Source of the DNA: Symbiodinium kawagutii
Lineage: Eukaryota > Sar > Dinophyceae > Suessiales > Symbiodiniaceae
Reading direction: 5' to 3'
Assembly (NCBI GenBank): GCA_009767595.1
Contig: VSDK01011352.1
Span: 268,989-332,988 of the forward strand
Length of the DNA: 64,000 nt
Part shown: positions 1 through 11,742 of the stretch, in pieces
How positions within the stretch are numbered: the first letter of the stretch is position 1
Layout: each line of letters starts with the position of its first letter
The notes under the pieces: model-generated
What the model was told of the DNA's origin: nothing
Database searches by the model: none
What the model saw: the letters and a program-made list of their open reading frames with translations, nothing else
Made by a program: the position numbers and the translations under genes

Positions 1-1080
1 GCCGACGCCATGCCGCGACGTTGCGCATCACAAAGGAAGTAATCGTAGAGTGAGATGATCATAGCTAGCATGGCGCAGCCAAAATTCTCACAATCTGTTC
101 TCGGTGATCGAAGGACCGTTGGCATGATTGTTGTTGACCAGCAAAAACAGGCTGAAACCCAGACAAATTCTTAAGCATTCTCAAGCCATTTTCGATCCGT
201 GCGCAATGATCAACATGCAAAAACATACATTTGAGCTGGATCATCTCAACATCAGCGAAGTAGTTGCTGCGATACGGTTCAGCTTAGCATGCCACGCTTG
301 GCACAGAAGAAGGTGGCATCCGTGGCAATGAGTCATGCCGGCACTTTCCAACTGAGCGGTTTTTCGCTCCTCGCCGTGCAGTTTCACCGGGGCCGTGAAT
401 CGCATGGGTGGCGGCGCAGGCGCTGACGCTCGAGAAGCAAACAGCTCCATGATTAGCCACTGAAAGTACCCGCGGTTGCTTCAGAAACCGAGACTGGAGC
501 GAGCTCGTCCTGTGGCGCCACTAGCAGCGCAGCTAGTGCAGCTAGTGCTTCGAGACATGGTCCAAGCGTTGCGCCCATGCCTCGAATGGAGACGGTCAAG
601 AAAAAAATCCGAGCGAGTCGATCCTGGACGTTGGACTGCTGGGGATCTGCAGATTGGTGTTTTCGAAAGTAAGGGGTTACCCTGATTGCTCAGCATGTTG
701 GTTCTTGATAGTACCATAGGGTACTCGTATTTATAGAAAGCATCCCACTGGTAGGTCAGCGGATACTGTAGATACACTTAAGAAGCTCGAAAAGTCAGCC
801 ATATTCAGCCTCCTGCTAGGGCTCCTTGAGATGGTTTGATGTGTGTGATTTGCAACAATATATGAAAGGGTGAGGGAAAATATCTCGCGGATTTTACATG
901 ATCATCAGGTGATTGTTTGATGACAAACAAGAGATACTTGTCAAAACATTTGCCCCCGCATTGAACCTTTCTATTACAGGCGTTTCAAGGCAGCGCAATT
1001 GGCGGGACACACTGTCCGGGATGGGTTGCCTGGTTGGCTTTTCTGGACCTGGCTTTGAATTAATCAGTGTGTTTAGAATA
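1..1080. other. Left-edge stretch without a supported gene
   Basis: Mixed-composition DNA. The only segment resembling the exons further right is about 523-590 (+), where LVQLVLRDMVQALRPCLEW has hydrophobic residues every three to four positions and a GA dinucleotide follows as a possible donor. It lacks an AG|G acceptor in frame, so it is not called separately. No promoter, RNA gene or inverted-repeat element was recognised here. Confidence 0.35.
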
Positions 1081-1082
1081 GC

Positions 1083-1760
1083 ATGGAACACATTGGGATA
1101 TTCCCAGATGCTCTGTGTATTGTATATTTGCATCTATTTACCTACAAAACTGCACCAGTCCGACGTATTCTTGGGACATCGAGAATCTCCTCGTGTTCCT
1201 GCCATCCTGCATTGATTCAATTGCCCTGCAGTAAATTAATATCGCATTTTTTTTGCAAGCAAACCATGTCAAAACATCATAAAGGATGGACATATTTCAC
1301 TTTAGGTTATTTTATCGGAGTGTAATGGTTTGCTTGGGAATCATGACCCTGCCTGATGTACTGGCATTCTAACCCATCATCAGTCAGGGTTCATCGCTGT
1401 TCGTTGCTGGTTGTTCCTGGTGATGACCTCTTTTCTTAAACAATCAGCAGAGGTAATTGACCACTTTATTGTTCAGAAGTACAAATGAGCCATCGTTGGT
1501 TTCCAAATTGGATGTACAACATTGTGCACCCCGAAAGATTGTGGGGAGGTTCGTAAGCTGACTATGGCGGCTATCGCCGCCAACCAGCAGCTGAATTTGC
1601 TTCGAATCCGTAGCCGCAAGCACTCCAGCAATTCAGCAGAGCACCAAGCTATGGCTGAAGTCGAGGCCCCAGGGAGAGCCGAGCGCTTAGGAGGGTGCTC
1701 GTCCCTGTTACGAAACTCTGTCAATGCATGGCTCCTAGTCCTAGTACCCAAGCTGAGACG
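1083..1760. repeat. Diverged duplicated block, copy 1
   Basis: This block matches the DNA at about 7160-7985 in the same order and orientation. Shared landmarks are a stretch around TTCTTGGG..CATC..AGAATCTCC (1170-1190 here), GGTTTGCTTGGGAATCATGACC (1327-1348), AACCCATCATCAGTC (1371-1385), GTTGCTGGTTGTTCCTGGTGA, a CAACCAGCAGCTGAAT segment, and ATGGCTGAAGTCGAGGC near 1650. Copies differ by many substitutions and small gaps, so the duplication is old. Copy 1 reads open from 1522 to 2049, but copy 2 has a stop in the matching part, so a protein product is doubtful. Confidence 0.65.
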
Positions 1761-2443
1761 AACCCTCTCCGGGGCATTTCTCCAAGCTTCAAGATCTAGA
1801 CAGAAGATTGCAGGGCTTGGGTGGTTGGGGTACACAACCGGCACGCTAGGCCTTACTTCGAGCCTGTTTGTCACGATGTACCGAGGTGGGGCAGTCGTTG
1901 GTGAGCCTGTTGATGCGGTCGAAGTCTACGATCGATTTGAGTCCAAACGGTGGAAGAACCGGGTTGGCTACATGGGCACCCCTGCACCGGGAAACCCAAT
2001 GGCTGGGATCATGACACCGAGGGAGAAGGCATTCGACTGCATTTTTGCGTAGATTCTGCATCGCTTGCGTTGATACTCGTATAGCTTCCATTTTTCGGGT
2101 TTGTGGTCGCATATATTTTTGTGTATTGGATGATCCAATTAGTTCACAAATTGGATACCGCAGTGCAAGAGTTGGTGTAGTTGGGTTGTCCGACCTGGGT
2201 TTTTGACCGAAACCCCGTGAAACCAGTTGGACTGAGTTTACAAGTGCAAGGGTTGGGTTACCGTACTAATCACTTAGTTGGGCCAAAACCATGATCCCAG
2301 TTCATAAGTTGCCACCCTGATTTTCAATCGTGGAATCACAATTGTGGTTTTCTGTGGTCACAAACCAGAGGCCCCCAGCCGTTTCCAATCATCCGATCAA
2401 GCATTGGTGGCGCAACCGGTGCAACCGTGCTTCGCAACCCCAG

Positions 2444-2545
2444 GATTTGGACGAATCCTTGTACTACGTGCAGCACCTGGAGGTTCCTCTCGGTCCCTAC
2501 CAGGGCTTGGGAGTCTCGGTTGCTGCGAGCGGAGAAGACATGAAG
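2444..2545 (+). CDS. Candidate coiled-coil exon (34 codons, phase 0)
   Basis: The segment starts after CCCCAG|G and stays open for 34 codons beginning DLDESLYYVQHLE. Leu2, Leu6, Val9 and Leu12 have coiled-coil spacing. The downstream half (GLGVSVAASGEDMK) is less helical. A GT follows at 2546 (GTGTGCAGA). An alternative is a longer exon reaching a more canonical GTAATT donor near 2589, after a WEQQ stretch. The 3' half and the following intron resemble the exon at 16805-16858, pointing to an exon-intron duplication. Product unknown; presumably one piece of a large coiled-coil protein. Confidence 0.5.
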
Positions 2546-3465
2546 GTGTGCAGAGTTCTGCAGCTCCAGCGGACTTGGGAGCAGCAATGGTAATTGGGGG
2601 AATGGTAAATGACTAGGGCCTATAGTGGTTAATTAATAACGATCAGAATGATGGTTCATGTTTGAGTTTCATGACAGTTGAAGGAATGGTCTATTGATTT
2701 AGCGATGGGAATGATGCTTTATGAAAGTTACTTTTGTTTCAACTTTTTTTCCATCACCAACTTTTGCTTCAATTTTTTTTGTATGATCAACTTTTGCTTC
2801 AACTTTTTTTTTATGATCAACTTTTGCTTCAACTTTTTTCCATCACCAACTTTTGCTTCAACTTTTTTTCCATCACCAACTTTTGTTTCAACTTTTTTTT
2901 TCAATTACCAACTTTTGCTTCAACTTTTTTTGTATTATCAACTTTTGCTTCAACTTTTTTGACCATCACCAACTTTTGCCTCAACTTTTTTTTTGTATCA
3001 CCAACTTTTGCTTCAACTTTTTTCAACTTTTTTCAACATCACCAACTGTTGCTTCAATTGTTTTTTGTGTCGCCAACTTTTGCTTCAACTTTTTTCAACT
3101 TTTTTCAACATCACCAACTGTTGCTTCAACTTTTTTCCATCACCAACTTTTGCTTCAACTTTTGCTTCAACTTTTGTTTTTTGCTTCACCTTTTTTTCAA
3201 ATTTTTTCAACTTTTTTCAACATTTTGATACTTTTATTTTTTATCGATGCAAGAGGTGCCTTGTCTTAGCCAGTTTTTTCATAATGAAAGTATGTGCCTC
3301 AGTGTGGTGTAGATTTCATGGTGGTTGAAAGAATTGTTTAAGAACAGTTGGATGTTGAATGTTGCTTGGGAGCAGAGAGCAAGAGCCAACAACAGGCAGC
3401 AATCATATGGAAGCGTAGGCTATACCAATCCATAGATGGCCACACATGGTCATGTACAGTAACCG
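2546..3465. repeat. Duplicated intron start, copy 1
   Basis: DNA after the exon at 2444-2545 matches DNA after the exon at 16805-16858. Shared pieces are GGGAGCA..CAATGGTAA, GGAATGGTAAAT, ATGATGGTT, a GTTGAAGGAATGGTCTA word, and then a well conserved block (3320-3460 here, 17212-17345 there) containing AGAGCCAA.AACAG.CAGCAATCATATGGAAG and GGCTATACCAATC. Copy 1 is longer because it carries the T-rich array. Both copies lie downstream of similar exons in the same orientation. Confidence 0.7.
2720..3235. repeat. T-rich tandem array, unit about 29 bases
   Basis: About 18 imperfect copies of a unit built on CACCAACTTTTGCTTCAACT followed by a T run. Spacer words vary (CCATCACC, GTATGATC, TTCAATTACC). 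It opens all three forward frames for 90-160 codons with low-complexity Phe/Leu/Gln peptides, which is an effect of the repeat and not evidence of a gene. The array sits inside the duplicated intron described at 2546-3465; the other copy near 17.2 kb lacks it, so it expanded or was gained after the duplication. Confidence 0.9.
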
Positions 3466-3565
3466 CTAGCAAAATCATCGTGATAGATAATGACCATTAC
3501 CGCTATCAACCACGATCAATGATGCAGTGTATTCCCACCTTGATCATTGACCATCCTGCCTGCTT

Positions 3566-3765
3566 CTCGTGTGGTGTGGTGTGGTGTTGGTGTGGTGTGG
3601 TGTTGGTGTGGTGTTGGTGTGGTGATGTGGTGAAGTGGTGTGTTGGTGTGGTGTCTTGGCGTGTTGGTGTTTTTGTTTGGTCTTGGTACGTTTTGCTTTG
3701 GTACGTGTTGTCTTGGTACGTTTTGTCTTGGTACGTTTTGTCCTGGCACGTTCTGTTTTGCAGTG
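3566..3765. repeat. GTGTGGT and CTTGGTACGTTTTGT tandem tracts
   Basis: Two short arrays lie side by side. 3566-3660 is made of GTGTGGTGTTGGTGTGGT words. 3684-3760 has about five copies of a 15-base unit CTTGGTACGTTTTGT. They lead into the large 15-base array without a clear break, and the shared 15-base period suggests the two arrays may be related in origin. Confidence 0.85.
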
Positions 3766-5290
3766 TCCTACCAAGAGTGTCCTACCAGGAGTGCCTTACA
3801 AGAGTGTCCTACAAAGAGTCTCCTACAAGGAGTGTCTTACAAGGGTGTCCTACAAGAGTTTCCCGCAAGAGTGTCCTACAAGAGTGGCTTACAAGTGTGT
3901 CCTACCAAGAGTGTCCTGCAAGACTGTCCTACAAGAGTGTCTTAGAAGAGTGTCCTGCCAAGAGTGTGCCACAAGGGTGTCCTACAGAAGTGTCTTTCAA
4001 GAGTGTCCCACAAGGAGTGTCCTACAGAAAGTGTCTCACAATAGTGTCGCAAAGGAGTGTCTTACAAGAATGTCTTTTTGTTTTACAAGAGTTTCCTACA
4101 AGAGTGTCCTACAAGGAGTGTCTTACAAGAGTGTCCTGCCAAGAGTGTCCTGCAAGAATGTCCTACAGATAAATAGTGTTTTTCCAAGAGTGTCCTACAG
4201 GGAGTGTCTCACAAGAGTGTCCTACAAGGAGTGTCCTACAAGAGTGTCTTGCAAGAGTGTCCTGCCAAGAGTGTCCTACAAAAGTGTCTTATAAGAGTGT
4301 CCTGCCAAGAGTGTGCCAAAAGAGTGTCCTACAGAAATGTCTCTACAGAGTGTTTTGTTAAGAGTGTCCCACAAGAGCGTCCAACAGAAAGTATCTCACA
4401 AAATTGTCCCACAAGAGTGTCCTACAGGAAGTGCATCGCAAAAGTGTCCCGCAGGAGTGTCCTACAGAAAGTGTCTCGCAAGAGTGTCCTACAAGAGTGT
4501 CCTACAAGGAGTGTCTTACAAGAGTGTCCTGCCAAGAGTGCCCCAAAAGAGTGTCCTACAGAAATGTCTTTAAGAATGTCCTGTGAAGAGTGTCCCGCAA
4601 GAGTGTCCTACAGAAAGTGTCTCACAAGAGTGTCCTGCAAGAATGTTTTGCAAGAGTGCCCTGCCAAGAGTGTCCTGCAAGAGTATCTTATGAGAGTGTC
4701 CTGCCAAGAGTGTGCCAAAAGAGTGTCCTACAGAAAGTGTCTCATAAGAGTGTCCTACAGAAAGTGTCTCGCAAAAGTAAGAGTGTCCTACAAAAGTGTC
4801 TTACAAGAGTGTCCTGCCACGAGTGCGCCGCAAGAGTGTCCTGCAAGGAGCGTCTTACAAGAATGTCCTGCTGAGATTGTCCCAAAAGAGTGTCCTGCAG
4901 AAAGTTTTTCACAAAAGTGCCCACAAGAGTGTCTTACAGAAAGTGCCTCGCAAGAGTTTACTACAAGAATGTCCCATCATGAGTGTCTTCCAAGAGTGTT
5001 CTGCCAAGAATGTGCCAAAAGAGTGTCCTACAGAAAGTGTCCTACCAAGAGTGTCCTACAGCAAGTGTCCATAAAGAATGTCTTGTAAAGAGTGTCCCAC
5101 AAGAGTGTCCTACAGAAAGTGTTTTACAAGAGTGTCCTGCAAGAATGTCCTACTAAGAGTGTCTTACAAGAGTGTCCTACCAAGAGCGTCCTACAAAAGT
5201 CTTTTTGCAAGAGTGTCCTACAGAGAGAGTCCTACCAAGAGTGCCTCGCAAAAAATGTATTACAAAAGTGTCCTAGAAGGCTGCCCTGCC
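3765..5290. repeat. Large 15-base tandem array (AGAGTGTCCTACAAG)
   Basis: Roughly 100 units of AGAGTGTCCTACAAG and close variants (CTGCC, CTTAC, CACAG, CAGAA forms) fill 1.5 kb. Variants alternate in patches, suggesting higher-order units of 30-60 bases. Because 15 is a multiple of three and the unit has no stop in any forward frame, all three + frames stay open over hundreds of codons, encoding degenerate pentapeptides such as SVLQE, RVSYK and KECPT. Simultaneous openness in three frames argues for a satellite, not a protein gene, although a transcript through it could be translated. Confidence 0.9.
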
Positions 5291-5344
5291 AAGAGAGTCC
5301 CCCAAAGACAAACAGGTGTTGTCCAGAGAGTGTAGTGCAAGCGT

Positions 5345-6130
5345 CGAGCGGAGCACACTGGCTGACCGATCCATTTTAGAGTGTCAGACGGCTAGTGGAA
5401 CAGTGGAGCGGGAGTTGCGCAGGAACAGATTTGTTTTGGTTTTGCTCATGATCACTTTTGTCATGATCATCGTCAGTTGGTAGGCAGTTTGTCCGGAAAC
5501 CGCGCAACCTTGAAACGACTGCAATAGAAAGTTTCTTTGGGGGGACATGTGGTTTGAAAAATGATCTATCACCTGATTATCACCTGATGGTCATCTTAAA
5601 TCCGCGAGGATTCACTGACTCATCCCTTCAACCCCCATCATCTGGCATATAATTCTGCGAATCATATCAGGCCATCCCAAGGAGCGTTTTCGGCTGCGTC
5701 AGCCATGACCCCATCGCCAAATATCCACACGAACAAGCTCTGCCGCAGATTTTTCAGGGGATCCGACGTCTATTCACACAAAGGTGTTCGACGCGAGATG
5801 GTTGAGACCGGTCTCACTATGAATTGGCCGTGCGCATGCAGAAATCAGCAGCAATGGCAAAAAGCTGCTTTGCGTCGACGCGAACCGGCGCTGACAGCGC
5901 CGGCATTGGTATGCGCAATCTGCGCCGGAGCTTATTATACTTGTGCATATTTGGAAACCGTTCTATAGTAATTCAGCCAAAATTTGGTCATGCAACGGCA
6001 GCAAAAGCTCCGGCGCATCAGGGGATCCCCGCTCACACAAAGGCGGTCGAGAAGAAATTACTGAGACGGGCCCTCTGTGAGTGGGCTGCGCAGCGCCAAG
6101 AAATCTGCAACAGAAATCATAATTGATTAG
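5345..6130. repeat. Gene-free stretch with a diverged direct repeat
   Basis: 5750-5845 and 6015-6115 are related. Both contain CAGGGGATCC, then TCACACAAAGG, GTCGA or TTCGACG, GAGAC.GG.C, and G.AATC.GCAAC or GAAATCAGCAGCAAT words in the same order. The copies are about 265 bases apart. The DNA is rich in GCGC words and a palindromic GGCGCTGACAGCGCC lies near 5888. No exon with the usual AG|G start was found. The repeat may mark an old element. Confidence 0.5.
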
Positions 6131-7150
6131 TGAACCAGGAGCATTTTAGGCGTTGCCAATATAGATTGAAAAAATGGAGGCGCTAGAAAAAAGCATATAC
6201 TATCATATACTAGTGCCTTGGCAGCAACTAAAATTTCATGGCGCCCAGGGTCAATATGAACCATCAACTTTATGGGGGATAATGATGAACAAGAATAGGG
6301 AAGACAATGGTTAATGATGTTAACACCGGGGCCACGGGTCTTGACCCACAGCCATATTGACAAAATTCGAACCATAGTTGACTGTTAATTATAATTAATT
6401 GAAAATAGTGATGAATAATGATTAATGATGGACAATCATTAAATTGTAATTTTGGCCGTGGAGTCTATAGAATATCAAATTACAGTAGACCATCCCCAAT
6501 AGCCAACTGATCCAAATATTGAAGATGGGGGAATTCTGGCATATACTGTACTGAATGGAATCAACAAAGACTATAGTCACTACAATCTTATGACTATAGC
6601 GCTGTCACCGCAATTATATACAAAAATTGTATCATTATACCGTAGCGACTATAGCCACTACAATTGTCTACAATAATGATACTTAAAATATCATGTTGTC
6701 TGCCATTCTTCGCGGCGCTGGCGCAAGATCAAACTGATCGCGACTCGCGACCGTCGATCCCCGTCGATTCTGCCAAGCTGGCGCTTGATGAAGGGCCCAT
6801 TCTTAAGAGATTGGAAAACCACACTAGAACACCAACAAGCTTTGGCTGGGATGATGCGCATGGAACAAACAGACGAAAGCATTTGCCAAAGATGGTTTCC
6901 CCAAACTGGTCGCGCAAAACCTTCACCTCGCTAGGGCAGAGGCAGCGCCGTTGTTCGGCGCTAACCCAAGGGGATGACAGGGTCTGAGCAGCGGATGAAC
7001 TTCCGGCAAGTGGCAATTTCGCATCTCGTTTTCAGCGCGGAATTAGTGTCTTGAGAACAGCCAGAACAGCACGAAATACACGGCCTGCACGTATCCCAGC
7101 TATCTATTTAAGTTTTGGCATTTATTTACGTACATTTGGGTCATTTTAAG
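6131..7150. other. Gene-free stretch with element remnant
   Basis: 6290-6357 ends in TTGACCCACAGCCA followed by TA, matching the right end of the TGGCGAGCTGGGTCA inverted-repeat family, so it is probably a truncated copy. Near 6570-6670 the word GACTATAG(T/C)CACTACAAT occurs twice about 77 bases apart. 6660-7110 contains GC-rich words and open frames on both strands, but none with exon-like ends. No gene is called. Confidence 0.4.
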
Positions 7151-7159
7151 GGTATGGTG

Positions 7160-7985
7160 TTGGCAAACATTTCCTACATGGAGCATCTGGGATATGTACA
7201 ATTTTCGTGTTGCATCCGGCATTTTTGCTTTTCTTTTTCCCGTTGTTGCGTGCCTGGTCGCTGGTCACTCATTCTTGGGGCAGCATCCAGAATCTCCATC
7301 ATGTTCGTGCCATCCTGTATCGGTGCCGTTCTTGTGGACTGACCTGGAATCTCAAAAAATCATTGTTTTTGAAGGTCAACCATGCTAAAACCATCAGAAA
7401 TGATGCTTGTATATCATGTTTGATTAAGTTTTGAAGTTGGTTGAGGGGAATGTAACGGTTTGCTTGGGAATCATGACCTTGCCGGATTTACAGAGGAGTT
7501 CATTCTAACCCATCATCAGTCGGGGTTCATTGCTTGCTGTTCATTGCTGGTTGTTCCTGGTGACGAGTTCCGGTTGCAAACCATTAAAAACAGTATAAGC
7601 GACACGTTTTTATTTATAACTGCAAATGAGCTGAGTCATCGTTGATTTACAAAATGCCAGTACACGATTAGGGTTGCTCATGCCTGGTGCACCCCCAGAG
7701 ATTTTGGGTGCATTTGTGACCTCTCTGGTAACTATGGTGGCCAATCAGCAGTTGAATCCGCTTCGGATGCCTCCGTAGCCGCGAGCAGCAGTCCAGCAAC
7801 CCTTTCCCTTCCGTAGAGTACCGCTGTCCGGACCGCTGTCCTTTTCCTCGTTGCGTCGAAACTATGGCTGAACTCGAGGCGGGCGATCCCGGGCGGGAGA
7901 GCTGAGCGCCAAGTCAGAAGGGTGTTTGTCCCTGTCACAAGGCGTTGTCCAAAAAATGTTTAGTGCATGATGGCTCTTAGTGCCA
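7160..7985. repeat. Diverged duplicated block, copy 2
   Basis: This is the partner of 1083-1760, with matching landmarks in the same order: TTCTTGGGGCAGCATCCAGA, GGTTTGCTTGGGAATCATGACC (7457-7478), TAACCCATCATCAGTCGGGG, a CAATCAGCAGTTGAAT segment, and ATGGCTGAACTCGAGGC near 7863. An in-frame TAG lies where copy 1 is open (just after GCCTCCG near 7770). The duplication spans a 6 kb interval that contains the satellite arrays. Confidence 0.65.
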
Positions 7986-8507
7986 CCCACTCATTGTGCG
8001 TGGACGTTGCTCCAAACCTCAACACTTAAAAAATTACATCTTGGGCGGGGACCATGTTGATCTGGACAGAATACATATTGAATTCAGCTCAGCCGATTGA
8101 AATCATGGGTTTATCCGATAATAGTAACGGGATCAACATGTTGATTGTTTGTGGATGTTTCATCCTCCCTGAGCCATAATCAATCATGATTTTTGATCGA
8201 ACATGTTTTTTGACCATCCATTCATTCATTTTAACTACATTTAACGCCATTTATATAACTATTGGGATTTGCACTATTCACTGGCAAACAACCACTATAT
8301 GCTAACACCCTTGGTTCCCCTAGCATTAACCATTGTTTTCCTTATGAATTTGTTGGTGGTATCCCTCATTGGTTGGTTCATCAACATTGACCGATAGCAT
8401 CCCATAGCCATATTTCTTGACCACTAGTTCTCCATGTTGACTCCTACCACTATCACCAGGAATTGCACCGGGATCCTTCAGGCCCCTTGTTCTCAACTGC
8501 TGCGCAG

Positions 8508-8553
8508 GCAAAATTGGCAGAATTGGAAAAACGTTTGGCGGCCCTGGAGACAG
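8508..8553 (+). CDS. Candidate coiled-coil exon (about 15 codons)
   Basis: After TGCGCAG|G the frame reads AKLAELEKRLAALET, with Leu3, Leu6, Leu10 and Leu13 in perfect 3-4-3 spacing and charged residues between. A GC donor (GCGCTGCGC) follows at 8554, which would leave one extra base (phase 1). A different frame is open longer and is rich in Trp, but it lacks the helix pattern. It probably encodes one turn-block of the large coiled-coil protein. Confidence 0.5.
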
Positions 8554-8554
8554 G

Positions 8555-11500
8555 CGCTGCGCCATGCCACCCGATGGGTTTCACGATGTTTGAAAGGTGA
8601 TTGGATGCGCCTGTGGACATGGTGGTTGTGACAGATATACCCATACTGACCAGCGATATGAACGGATAGTATGGTTTCCAAGATTCAAAAAACCTGTAAA
8701 CCCTTACTAAACAAGGACATGATGGTTGATTACCAAGAATGACGCACAATGCAATGGAAATTATCAATTTGAAGGTTGGCCGATCAGAACCAACAGTACT
8801 CAACAACGAAAGAGAGATCAGCAACCCACATTTGAGGCCTCAGCGACAGCACAGTCGCTATCCCCTAAGATCCCTAAGTGACACCGTCAGTGACAGCGAT
8901 GATATCCTGTGATGTTAGTCTTCCAGAGGGCAATCATCCACGACTAGCCATAATCTATTCACCATTTTGAATCAACCTATGGTGAATTGTTGATGTTCAT
9001 TGGCCACTACTACTATCAAGTATTAATAATCATTTAATACTTATTGATCATGATTACCACTGAGTCTTGAACTCTTTGCATCATTACTTTTGGTCTTCCA
9101 TCACGTGGGGATGCTGTCGGCCTGCTGAGTCAGGGTCTACGGATCCATGCCGATTGCTTGGCCAGTCCCTGCCACATGGCCTTGCCTTGAAGTGTGAAAC
9201 AGCAGGAGCCAAAGTCACCATCAGAAGCACGGCACATTTGCCAAATTAATCAAGGTTGGTTGCCCAAGAAGGGCGTGTAAAACCAATGCTCAATAAACTC
9301 TTCATATTGATGTGGAGTCAATGGTGAACAACTTGTGATTCTGCCACTGCATCGCTGGTGATATGTCAGGTTTGGTCGAAATTATCGCAAGTTGAAGTTG
9401 GCTCGAAGGGTTCGTTAGTATTTGCTTTAATAGTTTTATGCTAGAAACCCGCAATAATTCTCCCCAAACCTGAAAAAAAGGAGAATGGACTCTGTAAAAT
9501 GTGACTGCCGCTCCAAACGATAGTCTATGGTTGGCTCAGCCTGTAGGAGGTGGCAAAATGAGCTGGTAGTGAACTGGAACATGCAAGGAAGCCGCTCCGC
9601 TTGTCATCGGTGCAAGCCATTGGTTTCCCCAGCGAGTTTTGAGTCGCAAAAAATGGGATGTCAGGGTACCCGCATTTTAGGATCCACACGCATGACTATG
9701 AACAGCATGTACATAATCTATGTATGTAAGTTCGGTACAGCATCGTACATTACACTTGACTTTGTTTCAGCCATTGTATTGACATGTTTTGACCAACTGA
9801 AAACTGCATTGTGAATCTAAGCTGGCAAGTGGAAGTTATTTTGCAATGAGGGGCAAGTAGGGAGAGCTCCCAACTAGCGAGCTGACACGTGGGGGTCTTG
9901 CGTTCCAAAAGCCTGAAAACTTACGATCAACACGGCGCCTTCACCCAGCAGTGTGCAAGTGTGCTGTGTTCATACTAATCGAACGACCCGGGATGACCCA
10001 GCGACTCTATTGTACGGGAATATGTTCTCCATCCGTTGGTGTTACATGAATATGTGGGACCATCCAAAGCAGGAAAAGTCGAGATCATGATTGGTTCCTG
10101 GGATTGTGGGACTACAAATGCTATCAGCAGGTGTGTCATAGCGATCCTGGTAATCTACAATCTGAGTAATGTCCAGCTCCACCACAAATACTTACTACTA
10201 GCTGTTAGAACAAAACCGTCGACACGAACTATCACTAGCCACAACACTTTGCTGCATACAGTGAGCTAGGCACGCATGCCATATGAAAATCTTAATGTGT
10301 GGGGTGGAAATCATCGTAACGCAGCGGAAGAACAACAATATGAAGAACCACTATCAAGCACGATCGACAAATAGTAAGTCATTAACCACAATGAACCATG
10401 GCCAACCATCATGCAGCTATTGTCAGCCATGAACACCGCAGGCGATGATGCCCCTCGCAAAGCAGGCAGTGATGCACAGATCATGAAGAAGGCCGTCCAG
10501 TGCGGTGTTGCTCGCTAAATGACCATCTAAAACGTCTAAAACCAACAAGAATCAGTAGCTGGTAGGCGATCAGTAAGGTTGGTAATGATTAGTAGGCAAT
10601 AATCTTGTACGAGTAGCAACCTGTAGGATGATTGTGAGATGATCATGTAGGTTAATGGTACTTAATGGTGATTAGTAGGATATAGTAGTGCCAATAGTTC
10701 CTAGGAGGTGGGAATCGGCTCATATCAACTGCTGATTGGTAGCAGAAGGGATATGCTTCATGGTTGATGGAAGATAATTCTTGATAGGGTGTGACCAACA
10801 AGGGGTTGGGATCTACTGATTGAGGGACCAAGAATCTACCCCTGATGATCGTGAAGAAGGTATCGATAAACCATTGGGGATTTTTGGATGTATATATATA
10901 TTTTTGTATGGATTCACCAACAAGAATGTTACAGGACTTCATGTTACCACCGACTAAAGCGGATGGTTGCGTGGTTTTTAACAAAACGGAAAAAACTGAA
11001 TCATGAAAGTTTTTTGTAATCCATTGTTGGATTCTGAACCATTGTTCATAGTTGATCACAAACATCATTGCAGGTTGGACACTTGTGATCATGCATTTCT
11101 CAACTTATAGTAATGCCGGTTCATGGTGACTATCAGTGCAGGTATTTACTCGGCACAAAGAACGAGTTTCTTGTAAATGTTTGTTGCTATCCTTTCAACG
11201 ATCATTATCATTGATGGCTGGTGCGCCTGCTTTGCTACGAATCATCCTGCTGTTGGCACCTCAGGATGTTTGTTGGTGCTCCTAATCAGTCAGTACGAGG
11301 TGATTGTGGCCGTTTGTTGGTATCTTTGTTGTCCTTCGCTACTGACTATCATTAGCTCCAAGTAATCAATCGGTATCAAATTACTCCCTTGCACAATCAT
11401 GAACCATTATTGACAATTCATTCACGAGCATTGACCGTCGCTAAGTATCATCAATTAATCATCATGAATCATTGATCATCATTCATCATCATTCATCATC

Positions 11501-11742
11501 ATGGACCATCATTATGTGACCATCAGTAATCACTGATCATCGTTGACCATCATTAGTCATCATTTAGTTATCATTTATCAGCATTGAACAGATTGCCATG
11601 ATTATAGTATACTTATTATAGTTGATAATATTTATCATTCATCATCATTGATTGCCATGCATTAACTGCCATGCCATGACAAGGGTCCCTGAGTACGCCG
11701 CAAAATTCGCGAAGCCGATCCATCCGCCAAGCCACGCTCCAG
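8555..11742. other. Intron-like stretch without a supported exon
   Basis: About 3.2 kb of AT-rich DNA. Words such as TGATTGG and ATGGTGG dominate just after 8560. ATCATC, CCATCA and GACCATC words become dense from 11400 to 11640, just before the next exon. Several open frames of 60-100 codons on both strands show no recognisable composition. No short inverted-repeat element with clear ends was found here. Confidence 0.45.

Noticed and set aside
2678-3328. Phe-rich open frames of 94-164 codons
   Set aside because: They are translations of the T-rich tandem array, open in overlapping frames.
3348-5335. Long + strand open frames of 138-294 codons
   Set aside because: They come from the 15-base stop-free satellite; three frames are open at once and the peptides are degenerate pentamers.
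8434-8631. Trp-rich + frame over the exon at 8508
   Set aside because: It is the one-base-shifted reading of TTGG-containing codons; the other frame gives a perfect leucine heptad.
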